NCBI RefSeq assembly: GCF_002754375.1
Contig: NZ_PEFF01000001.1
Location: forward strand, 2,418,001-2,482,000
Direction: 5' to 3'
Source: Variovorax sp. 54
GTDB lineage: Bacteria > Pseudomonadota > Gammaproteobacteria > Burkholderiales > Burkholderiaceae_C
DNA: 64,000 nt
The notes beneath the pieces are model-generated. The model searched no databases. It saw only the letters and a program-made list of their open reading frames with translations, and was not told the DNA's origin. Positions 55,302-63,959 of the stretch are shown here, in pieces (position 1 is the first letter of the stretch; each line of letters starts with the position of its first letter). The position numbers and the translations under genes are program-made.

Positions 55302-56371
55302 GCGCGCCGCCCGACACCTTCCAGCTGCCCGACATCCGCGGCGAGATCGAGCGCACCATCCAGCGCAACATCAAGGGGCTGGACTTCCTGACCTCGACCG
55401 CGCCCGCCGTCGGCCTCACGCCCAAGGACGAGATCCACCGGCGCGGCACGCTGAGCCTGTACCACTACCGCCCGATGGTCGACGAGATCTACCGCGTGCC
55501 GGTGCTCATGGTGATGGCCACCACCAACCGCGCCTACATCTTCGACCTCGCGCCGGGCCAGAGCATGGTCGAGTATTTGCTGCTCAAGGGCTACGACGTC
55601 TACGTGATGGACTGGAACGCGCCGCGCCCCGACGAGAAGCGCCTGCGCATCGAAGACTACGTGCTCGACTTCATTCCCGATTCGATCCGCCGCGTGCAGG
55701 AAGACTCGGGCGAAGAAGACGTCACCCTCGCCGGCTACTGCATGGGCGGCGTGCTCTCCACGCTGTATGCCGCGCTGCATCCCGACGGGCCGATGAAGAA
55801 CCTGGCGCTCTTCACCACGCCGATCGACTTCAGCCGCATGACGCTCTTTCATGCGTGGTCCGACCGGCGTTATTTCGACGTCGACCGCCTCATCGACACC
55901 GTGGGCAACGTGCCGCCCGAGATGCTGTTCGCCTCCTTCGACATGCTGCGCCCCGCCGGGCGCGGCGCCGGGCTGGTGCAGCTGTGGGACAACATGGCCA
56001 ACGACGAGTTCGTCAAGTCGTACCGCATGTTCGACCGCTGGGGCGCCGAGATGCTGCCGCTGGCCGGCGAGTACTTCCGCCAGACCGTGAAAGAGCTCAT
56101 GTGGGACAACAAGCTCCACAAGGGCGAGCTGGTGCTCGGCGGGCGCAAGGTGCTGCTGAAGAACATCACCGTGCCGGTGCTGCATGCGCTGGCGCAGCAC
56201 GACCACATCGTGCCCTACGAAGCGGGGCAGCCGCTGATTGCCGGCATCGGCTCTACCGACAAGGAAGAGGTGGTGCTCAAGGGCGGCCACGTCAGCCTGG
56301 CGGCCGGCACCAACGCCGTGCGGCGGCTGTGGCCCAAGCTCGACGAGTGGCTGGGCGTGCGCTCCATCTGA
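55298..56371 (+). CDS. phaC: Poly(hydroxyalkanoate) synthase, class III-like
   Basis: A 357-residue PHA synthase. The cysteine lipase box is AGYCMGGVLS with Cys148, and the other triad members are Asp302 in QHDHIVP and His331 in GGHVSL. This length and spacing match class III enzymes (Cys149, Asp302, His331 in Allochromatium vinosum) rather than class I enzymes of about 590 residues usual in this family. The ATG overlaps the stop of the PhaE-like gene. It polymerises 3-hydroxyacyl-CoA in granules. Confidence 0.9.
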   Translation: MSAPPDTFQLPDIRGEIERTIQRNIKGLDFLTSTAPAVGLTPKDEIHRRGTLSLYHYRPMVDEIYRVPVLMVMATTNRAYIFDLAPGQSMVEYLLLKGYDVYVMDWNAPRPDEKRLRIEDYVLDFIPDSIRRVQEDSGEEDVTLAGYCMGGVLSTLYAALHPDGPMKNLALFTTPIDFSRMTLFHAWSDRRYFDVDRLIDTVGNVPPEMLFASFDMLRPAGRGAGLVQLWDNMANDEFVKSYRMFDRWGAEMLPLAGEYFRQTVKELMWDNKLHKGELVLGGRKVLLKNITVPVLHALAQHDHIVPYEAGQPLIAGIGSTDKEEVVLKGGHVSLAAGTNAVRRLWPKLDEWLGVRSI

Positions 56372-56390
56372 TGAACACAACCCTCACCTC

Positions 56391-56990
56391 ATGCCCATGA
56401 CCGCCTCTTCTTCCCGCACCTACCCGCGCACCGTCGCCCACGCGGACGGCAACATCGCCCTGCGCCTCATGACCGGCGCCGATGCCCCCGCCGTGCTGGC
56501 TTTCGCGCAGGCGCTGCCGGCGCACGACTTGCTCTTTCTGCCGCGCGACATCACCGAGCCCAAGGTGATGGCCGCATGGGTGCGCGCCATCGAGCGCGGC
56601 GACATCGACAGCGTGCTGGCCGTGCGCGACGGTGCCGTGCTGGGCTGCGCCGCCGTCATCCGCGACCCGCACTCGTGGTCGGGCCATGTCGCCGAGCTGC
56701 GCGTGCTGGTGTCGCCCACGCTGCGCGGCGGCGGGCTGGGCCAGCAGCTCGCGCAGGAGGGCTGCGCGCTGGCCTTCGCGCACGGGCACGAAAAGATCGT
56801 CGCCCAGATGACCGTCGACCAGCGCGGCGCCATCGCCGTCTTCCAGGCCCTGGGCTTCCGGCCCGAGGCCCTGCTGACGCGCCACGTGAAAGACCGCGAG
56901 GGCAAGGCGCACGACCTCGTGGTGCTGAGCCAGGACGCCGCGCAGGTCGAGGCGCAGATGCGGGCATACGGGGTGACGGAGGCGTTTTAG
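56391..56990 (+). CDS. GNAT-family N-acetyltransferase
   Basis: A 199-residue acetyltransferase with the GNAT core: AELRVLVSPTLRGGGLGQQL (acetyl-CoA pyrophosphate loop) followed by QMTVDQRGAIAVFQALGFRPEAL. The N-terminal half (LRLMTGADAPAVLAFAQALP) is the usual first part of the fold. It follows the PHA synthase by 19 bases and could be cotranscribed, but a PHA role is not indicated. A second in-frame ATG lies two codons on. Confidence 0.85.
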   Translation: MPMTASSSRTYPRTVAHADGNIALRLMTGADAPAVLAFAQALPAHDLLFLPRDITEPKVMAAWVRAIERGDIDSVLAVRDGAVLGCAAVIRDPHSWSGHVAELRVLVSPTLRGGGLGQQLAQEGCALAFAHGHEKIVAQMTVDQRGAIAVFQALGFRPEALLTRHVKDREGKAHDLVVLSQDAAQVEAQMRAYGVTEAF

Positions 56991-57066
56991 GCCCATCGGC
57001 GGGGGATTGAGGGGGTTTGCGGGGCGGCCTCCTAAAATCGGGGGATTCCCCTGCAGATTGCCCACC

Positions 57067-58695
57067 TTGTCTTTTCTTGCCGAAACCCGCCGCCGTCGCA
57101 CCTTCGCGATCATTTCCCACCCTGACGCCGGCAAGACCACGCTGACCGAAAAGCTGCTGCTGTTCTCGGGCGCGATCCAGATCGCCGGCTCGGTGAAGGC
57201 CCGCAAGGCCTCGCGCCACGCCACCTCCGACTGGATGGAAATCGAGAAGCAGCGCGGCATCTCGGTGGCCTCGTCGGTGATGCAGATGGTGTACCGCGAG
57301 CACGTCATCAACCTGCTCGACACCCCCGGCCACAAGGACTTCTCGGAAGACACCTACCGCGTGCTCACCGCCGTCGACTCGGCGCTGATGGTGATCGACG
57401 CGGCCAACGGCGTGGAAGCGCAGACGCGCCGGCTGATCGAGGTCTGCCGCCAGCGCGACACGCCCATCATCACCTTCGTCAACAAGATGGACCGGGAAGT
57501 GCGCGAGCCGCTGGACATCCTGGACGAGGTGGAACGCGAACTCGGCATGCCCTGCGTGCCCATGACCTGGCCCGTGGGCCAGGGCAAGAGCTTCCGCGGC
57601 ATCATGAACCTGCGCACGCAGGCGATGACGGTGTTCGAGTCGGGCAGCGAGCGCTTGCCGCACGACTTCGAGACCATTCCGCTCACTGAGCGCGACACGC
57701 TGACCAAGCGCTTTGGCGCCGACTTCGCGCACGCCATGGAAAGCATGGAGCTCGCCACCGGCGCCTCCCCCACCTGGGACCGCGAGGCCTTCCTGGCGGG
57801 CAAGCAGACGCCCGTGTTCTTCGGCTCCGGGGTGAACAACTTCGGCGTGATGGAAGTGCTCGACGCGCTGGTCGACCTGGCCCCGCAACCGCAGTCGCGC
57901 ACCAGCACCACGCTGGTCAACCGCCAGCCGGTGGTGAAGGAGATCCAGCCCGAGGACAAGGACTTCGCGGGCGTGGTCTTCAAGGTGCAGGCCAACATGG
58001 ACGCCAACCACCGCGACCGCATCGCCTTCGTGCGCATGGCCTCGGGCAAGTACACGCCGGGCATGAAGCTCAAGGTGCAGCGCACCTCGAAAGAGCTGCG
58101 CCCCACCAGCGTCGTGACCTTCATGAGCCAGCGCCGCGAGGCGGTGGAAGAGGCTTACGCCGGTGACATCGTGGGCTTCACCACGCACGGCGGCGTGCAG
58201 CTGGGCGACACCATCACCGACGGCGCGAACCTGCAGTTCACCGGGCTGCCCTTCTTCGCGCCCGAGCTGTTCATGACCGTGATCTTGAAGAACCCGCTGC
58301 GCACCAAGCAGCTGCAGCAGGGCCTGGCCCAGCTCGGCGAGGAAGGCGCGATCCAGGTCTTCCGCCCCGAGGTCGGCGGCCCGATGCTGCTGGGCGCCGT
58401 CGGCCAGCTGCAGTTCGAAGTGGTGCAGCACCGCCTGAAGGCCGAGTACGACGCCGACGTGCGGCTCGAAGGTTGCCAGTACACGGGCGCGCGCTGGATC
58501 ACGGCCGACACGCCGGCCGAGCTGCGCGAGTTCGTCCACGCGTACCCGGTGCGCATGGCCAAGGACGCGGCCGACACCCTGGCCTTCCTGTGCACCTCGC
58601 CCTACGACGTGCGGTTGGCACAGGAGCGTTTTCCGAAGATCCACTTCCATCCGCTGCGCGAGCACGCGGGCCTGGCGCTGCAGAGCGCGGGCTGA
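57067..58695 (+). CDS. prfC: Peptide chain release factor 3
   Basis: A 542-residue translational GTPase that recycles RF1/RF2 after termination. G motifs are SHPDAGKTTLTEK (G1), DTPGHKDF (G3) and FVNKMDRE (G4), followed by domain II (GVVFKVQANMDANHRDRIAF) and a C-terminal domain with VGQLQFEVVQHRLKAEY. The start is TTG at 57067 (TTG TCT TTT CTT), the point where homology begins. It is convergent with the ABC transporter operon. Confidence 0.95.
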   Translation: MSFLAETRRRRTFAIISHPDAGKTTLTEKLLLFSGAIQIAGSVKARKASRHATSDWMEIEKQRGISVASSVMQMVYREHVINLLDTPGHKDFSEDTYRVLTAVDSALMVIDAANGVEAQTRRLIEVCRQRDTPIITFVNKMDREVREPLDILDEVERELGMPCVPMTWPVGQGKSFRGIMNLRTQAMTVFESGSERLPHDFETIPLTERDTLTKRFGADFAHAMESMELATGASPTWDREAFLAGKQTPVFFGSGVNNFGVMEVLDALVDLAPQPQSRTSTTLVNRQPVVKEIQPEDKDFAGVVFKVQANMDANHRDRIAFVRMASGKYTPGMKLKVQRTSKELRPTSVVTFMSQRREAVEEAYAGDIVGFTTHGGVQLGDTITDGANLQFTGLPFFAPELFMTVILKNPLRTKQLQQGLAQLGEEGAIQVFRPEVGGPMLLGAVGQLQFEVVQHRLKAEYDADVRLEGCQYTGARWITADTPAELREFVHAYPVRMAKDAADTLAFLCTSPYDVRLAQERFPKIHFHPLREHAGLALQSAG

Positions 58696-58723
58696 TCGAT
58701 CGATCGGATGACCGTCGGGCGCG

Positions 58724-59527
58724 TCAGCTGCCCGACGAGGTGTAGTGGCGCAGCCCGAGGCGCCACGCACCGAACGCCGCCGCGAGGAACACGAAGCCCG
58801 CGAGCGGCGACACCCATCCCACCCAGGCCGGCGCGCCCAGCGGATCGGGCTTGCCCAGAATCGCCAGCACCGGGTAGTACGCCACGCAGGCCAGCGGCAC
58901 GATGAAGGTCAGCACACGGCGGAACCACTGCGCATAGAGCGCCAGCGGGTACTGCGCCGCCTGCACGCCGCCGTAGGTGAGCACGTTGGCGATCTCCAGG
59001 CTTTCGACGGTCCAGAACGACAGCGTGCCCTGCAGCACGAGGATGCCGAGGAACAGCGCGATGCCGCCGGCCATGGCGAACAGCGCGACCGCCACCGCGC
59101 TCGGGGTCCACGCGATGTCGGCCTGCACGGTCGCGAAGGCCAGCACGAGCAGGCCCTGCAGCAGACGGCCGAGGCGGCTGATGCGCACGTCGTGGCCCAT
59201 GAGCTGCAGCGCGAGCGGACGCGGGCGCAGCAGCAGCCGGTCGAAGGTGCCGGTGCGCAGGAACTCGGTGCCCAGCACGTCGAAGCCGCGGCCCAATGCG
59301 TCGGCGAGGGCGAACATGCAGTTCACCAGGCCATAGAACAGCGCGACCTCGCCGATGCCCCAGCCCTGCACTTCGCCGAAGCGATGGAACAGCGCCCAGA
59401 CGGCGACCACCTCGATGCCTGTGCCGAGGAACTGGCCTATCGTGAGCAGCAGTGCGGACGCGGGGTATCTGGCCTGGCCGCTGATGGAGGCGGCCATGAG
59501 GCGGAAGAAAAGAGAGAGCGACCCCAT
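58724..59527 (-). CDS. ABC-2 family exporter permease (DUF990 type), second subunit
   Basis: A 267-residue membrane protein with six hydrophobic segments and the family landmarks FRTGTFDRLLLRPRP-like LRTGTFDRLLLRPRPLALQL and SFWTVESLEIANVLTYGGVQ. It pairs with the permease encoded just upstream and the ATPase before it. The ATG at 59527 is preferred, with GTG codons at 59533 and 59542 as alternatives that would overlap the upstream gene. The transported molecule is unknown. Confidence 0.85.
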   Translation of the reverse strand: MGSLSLFFRLMAASISGQARYPASALLLTIGQFLGTGIEVVAVWALFHRFGEVQGWGIGEVALFYGLVNCMFALADALGRGFDVLGTEFLRTGTFDRLLLRPRPLALQLMGHDVRISRLGRLLQGLLVLAFATVQADIAWTPSAVAVALFAMAGGIALFLGILVLQGTLSFWTVESLEIANVLTYGGVQAAQYPLALYAQWFRRVLTFIVPLACVAYYPVLAILGKPDPLGAPAWVGWVSPLAGFVFLAAAFGAWRLGLRHYTSSGS

Positions 59528-59534
59528 GCGCACC

Positions 59535-60389
59535 CTAGCCACCCTGCACCTGCAGACTGCGCATCGTCCGCCCCATCGTCACCCGCCCGAACGCGACCAG
59601 CGCGACGATCCAGAAGCACTGCAGCCCCAGGCCGGCCAACGCGTGCCACCCGTTCAGCTGCCCGAAGTACAGCCGCGCCGGAATGTCGATCAGCCCGGCC
59701 AGCGGCTGCACCAGCAGCGCGGTCTGCCAGGCGTCGGGCAGCAGCGCCAGCGGCAGCAGGTTGCCCGAGAACACGATGACCACGGGAGTCGCCACCGCCT
59801 GGATGCCGCGCTCGTTGAGCGCTGCCGTGGTCGCCACGTTGAGCAGCATCACCATCGCGGTCGAGAGCAAGAGGCCGAGCCCCACCGACAGCAGGAACGC
59901 CGCGCCAGCCATCGCGCTCGCAGGCAGCTGCCAGGCCCAGTCGCCCAGCCCCATCAGCGGCAACGCGACCGCCGCGAAGGCCGCCATGAGCGCCACGCGC
60001 GGCAGCAGGCGCGCCGCGATCCATCCAGCGGTGCGCGCGAACCACAGCGCGTACGCGTCCACCGGGCGCAGCCGGTCGTAGGCCACCGCACCCGTGCGCG
60101 CGGCCTGCGCCACCTCTGGGTCGCCGAGCCAGGGCATCAGCACCAGCAGGCCTTGCGCGAGCCAGGTGTAGGTGATGGCCTGGGCCAGCGACATCGACGA
60201 GGCCGCGCCCGCGATGGCGCTGCCGCTGTAGAACGCGGCGAACACCATCACCTTGATGCCGCCCCACCAGCACTGCGTGGCAAAGCCCGCGAGCGCCGCC
60301 GTGCGGTACTGCAGCATCTGCAGGAAGCGCGAGACGAACGCAGCGACATACGGCCGGGCGAGGTCGCGCAGGCCCATGGGCGGCTTCAC
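59535..60389 (-). CDS. ABC-2 family exporter permease (DUF990 type), first subunit
   Basis: A 284-residue permease with six predicted helices, including LLVLMPWLGDPEVAQAARTGAVAYDRLRP-type coupling sequence before helix 3 and TPVVIVFSGNLLPLALLPDAW. The GTG start at 60389 overlaps the ATPase stop as GTGA. The two-permease plus ATPase layout resembles the viologen-exporter-type ABC systems of cyanobacteria and other bacteria, from memory. Confidence 0.85.
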   Translation of the reverse strand: MKPPMGLRDLARPYVAAFVSRFLQMLQYRTAALAGFATQCWWGGIKVMVFAAFYSGSAIAGAASSMSLAQAITYTWLAQGLLVLMPWLGDPEVAQAARTGAVAYDRLRPVDAYALWFARTAGWIAARLLPRVALMAAFAAVALPLMGLGDWAWQLPASAMAGAAFLLSVGLGLLLSTAMVMLLNVATTAALNERGIQAVATPVVIVFSGNLLPLALLPDAWQTALLVQPLAGLIDIPARLYFGQLNGWHALAGLGLQCFWIVALVAFGRVTMGRTMRSLQVQGG

Positions 60390-61381
60390 GCCTCGGCCGC
60401 TCCGTGCATGGCGTAGAAGCGCGCGATGACGGCTTCGATCGCGAGGCCTTCGAGGCGGATGTCTTCCACGGCGTGCGCACCGGCGATGCGGGCGATGAGC
60501 GCGGGGGCGGGGGTCTGCTTGGGGTCGAAGTCGAGCACCAGCGTCTGGCCGTCGCGCGAGTGCACGGTGGCGCCGTCGACGTGCGCGGGCAGCGTGGCGT
60601 CTTGTGCAAAGTCGACCACCAGCCGACGCTCGGCCAGCACCTGTGCGCGCAACGCCTCGACGGGGCTGTCGGCCAGCACGCGGCCGTGGCCGACGACGAT
60701 CACGCGCTGGGCCAGGGCCTCGATGTCGTGCATGTCGTGCGTGGTCAGCAGCACGGTGGTGCCGCGCTCGCGGTTGGCGCGCCGCACGAAGTCGCGCACG
60801 GCGAGCTTCGAGGGTGCATCGAGGCCGATGGTCGGCTCGTCGAGGAACAGGATGTCGGGCTCGTGCAGCAGCGCCGCGGCAATCTCGGCGCGCATGCGCT
60901 GGCCCAGCGAGAGCTGGCGCACCGGCTGGTCGAGCACGCGCTCCAGGTGCAGCAGCGCGACCAGCTCGTCGCGCGTCTTGCGGTAGCGCACCGGGTCAAC
61001 GCGGTAGATGTCGCGCAGCAGGTCGAAACCGTCGCCCACGGGCAGGTCCCACCACAGCTGCGTGCGCTGGCCGAAGACCACGCCGATGCGCGCCACGTGC
61101 CGCTCGCGGTCGGCAAAGGGGTCGCGGCCGTCGACTTCCACGCGTCCGCCGTCGGGCCGCAGGATGCCCGAGAGGATCTTGATGGTGGTCGACTTGCCCG
61201 CACCGTTCGGCCCGATGAAGCCCAGCAGCTCGCCGCGCTCCAGCGCGAACGACACGTCCGACAGCGCCTCCACCGTGCGGTGGCGGCGCTGCAGCAGGCC
61301 GCGCAGCGCCCCGCGCAGACCGGGGTCGCGCTCGGACACCTTGTAGGTCTTGCGGAGGTGGTCGACGAGGATGTGAGGCAT
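60386..61381 (-). CDS. ABC transporter ATP-binding protein
   Basis: A 331-residue ATPase with Walker A GPNGAGKSTT, Q-loop FGQRTQLWWDLP, signature LSLGQRMRAEIA, Walker B ILFLDEPTIGLD and the switch TTHD. A C-terminal extension of about 90 residues (AERRLVVDFAQDATLP) is typical of exporters with DUF990 permeases. It is the first gene of the three-gene operon, and its ATG lies 108 bases from the divergent HAD phosphatase gene. Confidence 0.92.
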   Translation of the reverse strand: MPHILVDHLRKTYKVSERDPGLRGALRGLLQRRHRTVEALSDVSFALERGELLGFIGPNGAGKSTTIKILSGILRPDGGRVEVDGRDPFADRERHVARIGVVFGQRTQLWWDLPVGDGFDLLRDIYRVDPVRYRKTRDELVALLHLERVLDQPVRQLSLGQRMRAEIAAALLHEPDILFLDEPTIGLDAPSKLAVRDFVRRANRERGTTVLLTTHDMHDIEALAQRVIVVGHGRVLADSPVEALRAQVLAERRLVVDFAQDATLPAHVDGATVHSRDGQTLVLDFDPKQTPAPALIARIAGAHAVEDIRLEGLAIEAVIARFYAMHGAAEA

Positions 61382-61489
61382 GGTGAAAGAAAGAAGCAGA
61401 GCGCCGCGCCGGCCCTGAAAGCGCGGCGGGGGCGGGATGCTACACGAAAGCGCCGGTACGATCACGGGCCCTCCCGAGAATCCTGCCCC

Positions 61490-62323
61490 ATGTCTTCGAT
61501 GTCTTCGCCTCCCCTGCCCGCTTCGCCCCACCACCTGTTGCCGCTGACGCGCTGGCCCGCCGACGCGCGCGCGACGCTGACCGGCGTGTTCACCGACATC
61601 GACGACACGCTGACCACCGACGGCGCCATCACGCCCGACGCGCTGAAGGCGCTGGCCGACCTGAAGGCCGCGGGCCTCGCGGTGGTGGCGATCACCGGCC
61701 GGCCCGTGGGCTGGAGCCTGCCCTTCGTGAACAGCTGGCCGGTCGATGCCATCGTGGCCGAGAACGGCGCGGTGGCGCTGCGGCCTGCGCCGAACGGGGG
61801 TGTCGAAAAGCGCTACCAGCAGGACGCCGCCACGCGCGCCGCCAACTTCGCGCGCATGCAAGCCGTGCTGGCGCGCATCGAGCGCGAGATTCCCGGCGCC
61901 GGCCGCGCCACCGACTCGCCCGGGCGCGAGACCGACATCGCGATCGACCACAGCGAGTTCGTGACGCTCGACGACGACACCATCGCGCGCGTCGTCGCAC
62001 TGATGCGCGGCGAAGGCATGCACGCCACCGTGAGCAGCATCCACATCAACGGCTGGTACGGCGACAACGACAAGCTCGAAGGCGCGCGCTGGATCGTGCG
62101 CGAGCTCTGGGGCCGCACGCTCGACGACGAGATGGACCGCTGGGCCTATGTGGGCGACTCCACCAACGACCAGCTGATGTTCCGCAGCTTCGCGCACAGC
62201 ATCGGCGTGGCGAACGTCGCGCGCTTCGTGCCGCAGCTGGAGCACCTGCCGCGCTACGTGACGCAGGGCGAGCGCGGCGCGGGCTTTGCCGAGGCCGCGC
62301 ACGCGGTGCTGTCGGCGCGCTGA
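61490..62323 (+). CDS. HAD-superfamily IIB hydrolase (sugar phosphatase-like)
   Basis: A 277-residue Cof/MPGP-type HAD phosphatase. Motif I is FTDIDDTLTTDG (Asp36, Asp38), motif II AITGRPVG, and motif IV GDSTNDQLMF, with an IIB cap domain between them (IVAENGAVALRP; SIHINGWYGDNDK). Relatives dephosphorylate sugar phosphates such as sucrose- or mannosylglycerate-phosphate. No sugar genes are nearby to narrow this. Confidence 0.87.
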   Translation: MSSMSSPPLPASPHHLLPLTRWPADARATLTGVFTDIDDTLTTDGAITPDALKALADLKAAGLAVVAITGRPVGWSLPFVNSWPVDAIVAENGAVALRPAPNGGVEKRYQQDAATRAANFARMQAVLARIEREIPGAGRATDSPGRETDIAIDHSEFVTLDDDTIARVVALMRGEGMHATVSSIHINGWYGDNDKLEGARWIVRELWGRTLDDEMDRWAYVGDSTNDQLMFRSFAHSIGVANVARFVPQLEHLPRYVTQGERGAGFAEAAHAVLSAR

Positions 62324-62350
62324 GTCGCGCCTTCTTCCAAGGTCGCTGAC

Positions 62351-62377
62351 AAAAAAAAGGCCCGCACAGGGCGGGCC
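62351..62377 (-). terminator. Intrinsic terminator of the porin gene
   Basis: On the minus strand, GGCCCGC-CCTGT-GCGGGCC is followed by T8. It lies about 80 bases after the porin stop and faces away from it. Confidence 0.88.
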
Positions 62378-62420
62378 GAATGGACCGGTTGAACGACCCT
62401 TGGAGAAACTTGCGGGGGTG

Positions 62421-62443
62421 CGGGTCGCGCGGCGCGCGACCCG
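62421..62443. terminator. Perfect 10-bp hairpin just after the porin stop
   Basis: CGGGTCGCGC-GGC-GCGCGACCCG starts 13 bases after the porin stop codon (minus strand) and precedes the T-tract terminator. It may protect the 3' end of the porin mRNA. Confidence 0.5.
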
Positions 62444-62455
62444 TGGGTCAGACCA

Positions 62456-63652
62456 TCAGAACGTGTGGCGGATGCCGAACTCGTAGCCCATCGAGCTCTT
62501 GGCCTGCAGCGCCGTGCGGTTGAACGTGGTGGCGTACGACGGGCCTGCACCCACCGTGAGGCCTGCGCCGTTCTTGTTGCTGACGCGCGCGACCGTGCCG
62601 TACAGCGCGGTGCGCTTGGACAGGTTGTGCACGTAGCCCAGCGCGAGCTTGCTGGCCTTCGGATCGGCGTTGTTCACGCCGAACACGGGCACGCGGTTGA
62701 AGTCGTACTTGACCTGCGAGTACGACGCGCGGATCACGCCCGGGCCGACCGGCACGGTCACGCCCAGCAGGTAGCCGGTGAGGTCCACGTCCTGGCCGGT
62801 CGTGAAGATGTTCAGCGCGTTGCGCTCGTCCTTCGAACGCGAGATTTCGCCGAACAGCTTGGCCACGCCGAAGTCGTAGGTCGCGCCGAGGTTGAAGGTC
62901 TTGATCTTGCCCGGGCGCGCCACGGCGGCGGCACCGCTGCCGGACGTGAAGCTGGTGTCGTTCTGCGCGTAGCTGGCGGCGATGTCGAACGGACCCGTCG
63001 TGTAGCCCAGGCGCCCGCCGATGTGGCGGCCGGTGTTGGTGCTGGCGGCGGTGTCGGGCGACAGACGCGTCTGCTCGGCCAGGCCGTAGGCCACGTTGCC
63101 GTACAGGCCGCCCAGGCGCGGCAGGAAGTACTGCACCATGTTGCTCGCGCGCTTGTAGGTGCTGTTGCTGCCGTAGCCGCTGCCCGACATGCTGGCTTCG
63201 TTGGCGTCGATGATCAGCGAGCCGCCGATGCCGGTGTCGCCGAACGGATCGAACTGTTCTTCGTTCATCACCGTCGCGGTCTTGTCGCGGCCCAGGCGCA
63301 GTTCGCCGAAGCTGCCTGCCAGGCTCACCGTCGAACGGCGGGTGAAGCTCGACACGCCGGTGGCGCCGTCGTCGTTGGTGATCGGGGCTTCGAGCCAGAA
63401 GCTGGCCGACAGGCCGCCGCCGAGGTCTTCCACGCCGCGGAAGCCGAGGCGGCTCGAGCTCAGGCCCGAATTCGCCAGCTCGCTGCGGCTGGCCTTCACG
63501 CTGTAGGCGGGGCCGAAGGGGGTGGTCGAAACGCTCTTGTTCGCTACGTTGCGGTAGGCGGCATCGACCACGCCGAACAGGGTCACGGTCGATTGCGCCG
63601 ACGCGGCGCCGCAGGCTGCGATGGCAGCCAGAACAAGCAGGGATTTTTTCAT
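62456..63652 (-). CDS. Gram-negative porin, betaproteobacterial type
   Basis: A 398-residue outer-membrane porin with signal peptide MKKSLLVLAAIAACGAASA, mature start QSTVTLFGVVDAAYR, SSRLGFRGVEDLGGGLSASF, the surface loop region LIIDANEASMSGSGYGS and the terminal strand GYEFGIRHTF. It is longer than the porin at 16714 and stands alone, with its own hairpins and T-tract terminator. GGAG lies 9 bases before the ATG at 63652. Confidence 0.95.
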   Translation of the reverse strand: MKKSLLVLAAIAACGAASAQSTVTLFGVVDAAYRNVANKSVSTTPFGPAYSVKASRSELANSGLSSSRLGFRGVEDLGGGLSASFWLEAPITNDDGATGVSSFTRRSTVSLAGSFGELRLGRDKTATVMNEEQFDPFGDTGIGGSLIIDANEASMSGSGYGSNSTYKRASNMVQYFLPRLGGLYGNVAYGLAEQTRLSPDTAASTNTGRHIGGRLGYTTGPFDIAASYAQNDTSFTSGSGAAAVARPGKIKTFNLGATYDFGVAKLFGEISRSKDERNALNIFTTGQDVDLTGYLLGVTVPVGPGVIRASYSQVKYDFNRVPVFGVNNADPKASKLALGYVHNLSKRTALYGTVARVSNKNGAGLTVGAGPSYATTFNRTALQAKSSMGYEFGIRHTF

Positions 63653-63866
63653 TGAGGTCACTCCAGGATGGGGATGCCGCTGCGCCGAAACCGGGCGCGA
63701 CTTTGGGACGTCCGGGCCTTGTTGCCGCGAGACTGGGTCCGAGTTTTCCCTCACTGGAAGACAAAGGGATTACATAGGGTTAACGCCTAGGTTACGGAGG
63801 GTTTTAGGGGGTGAGTTTGGGACACCGATCGGGGATCGGGTAGACGCTGCAGGGCGCAGGCCGAAA

Positions 63867-63920
63867 ACGTGCATCGAAAAATCGAATTTCTATGCACGTC
63901 GTCGACAACGTGCATAGAAA
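63867..63920. promoter_or_regulatory. Three 13-bp half-sites at about 20-base spacing (candidate operator)
   Basis: ACGTGCATCGAAA (63867-63879), its inverted relative TTTCTATGCACGT (63887-63899) and ACGTGCATAGAAA (63908-63920). The last two are exact reverse complements with an 8-base spacer; the first differs by one base. Starts are 20 and 21 bases apart, two helical turns, as for cooperative regulator binding. Confidence 0.55.
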
Positions 63921-63939
63921 CGGACGGAATCCATGTTCA

Positions 63940-63959
63940 GCAGCGACCGTGGTCGCTGC
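63940..63959. repeat. Perfect 9-bp inverted repeat
   Basis: GCAGCGACC-GT-GGTCGCTGC. The 2-base centre makes it a tight cruciform or a dyad operator rather than a normal terminator, and no T run follows on either strand. Confidence 0.45.
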
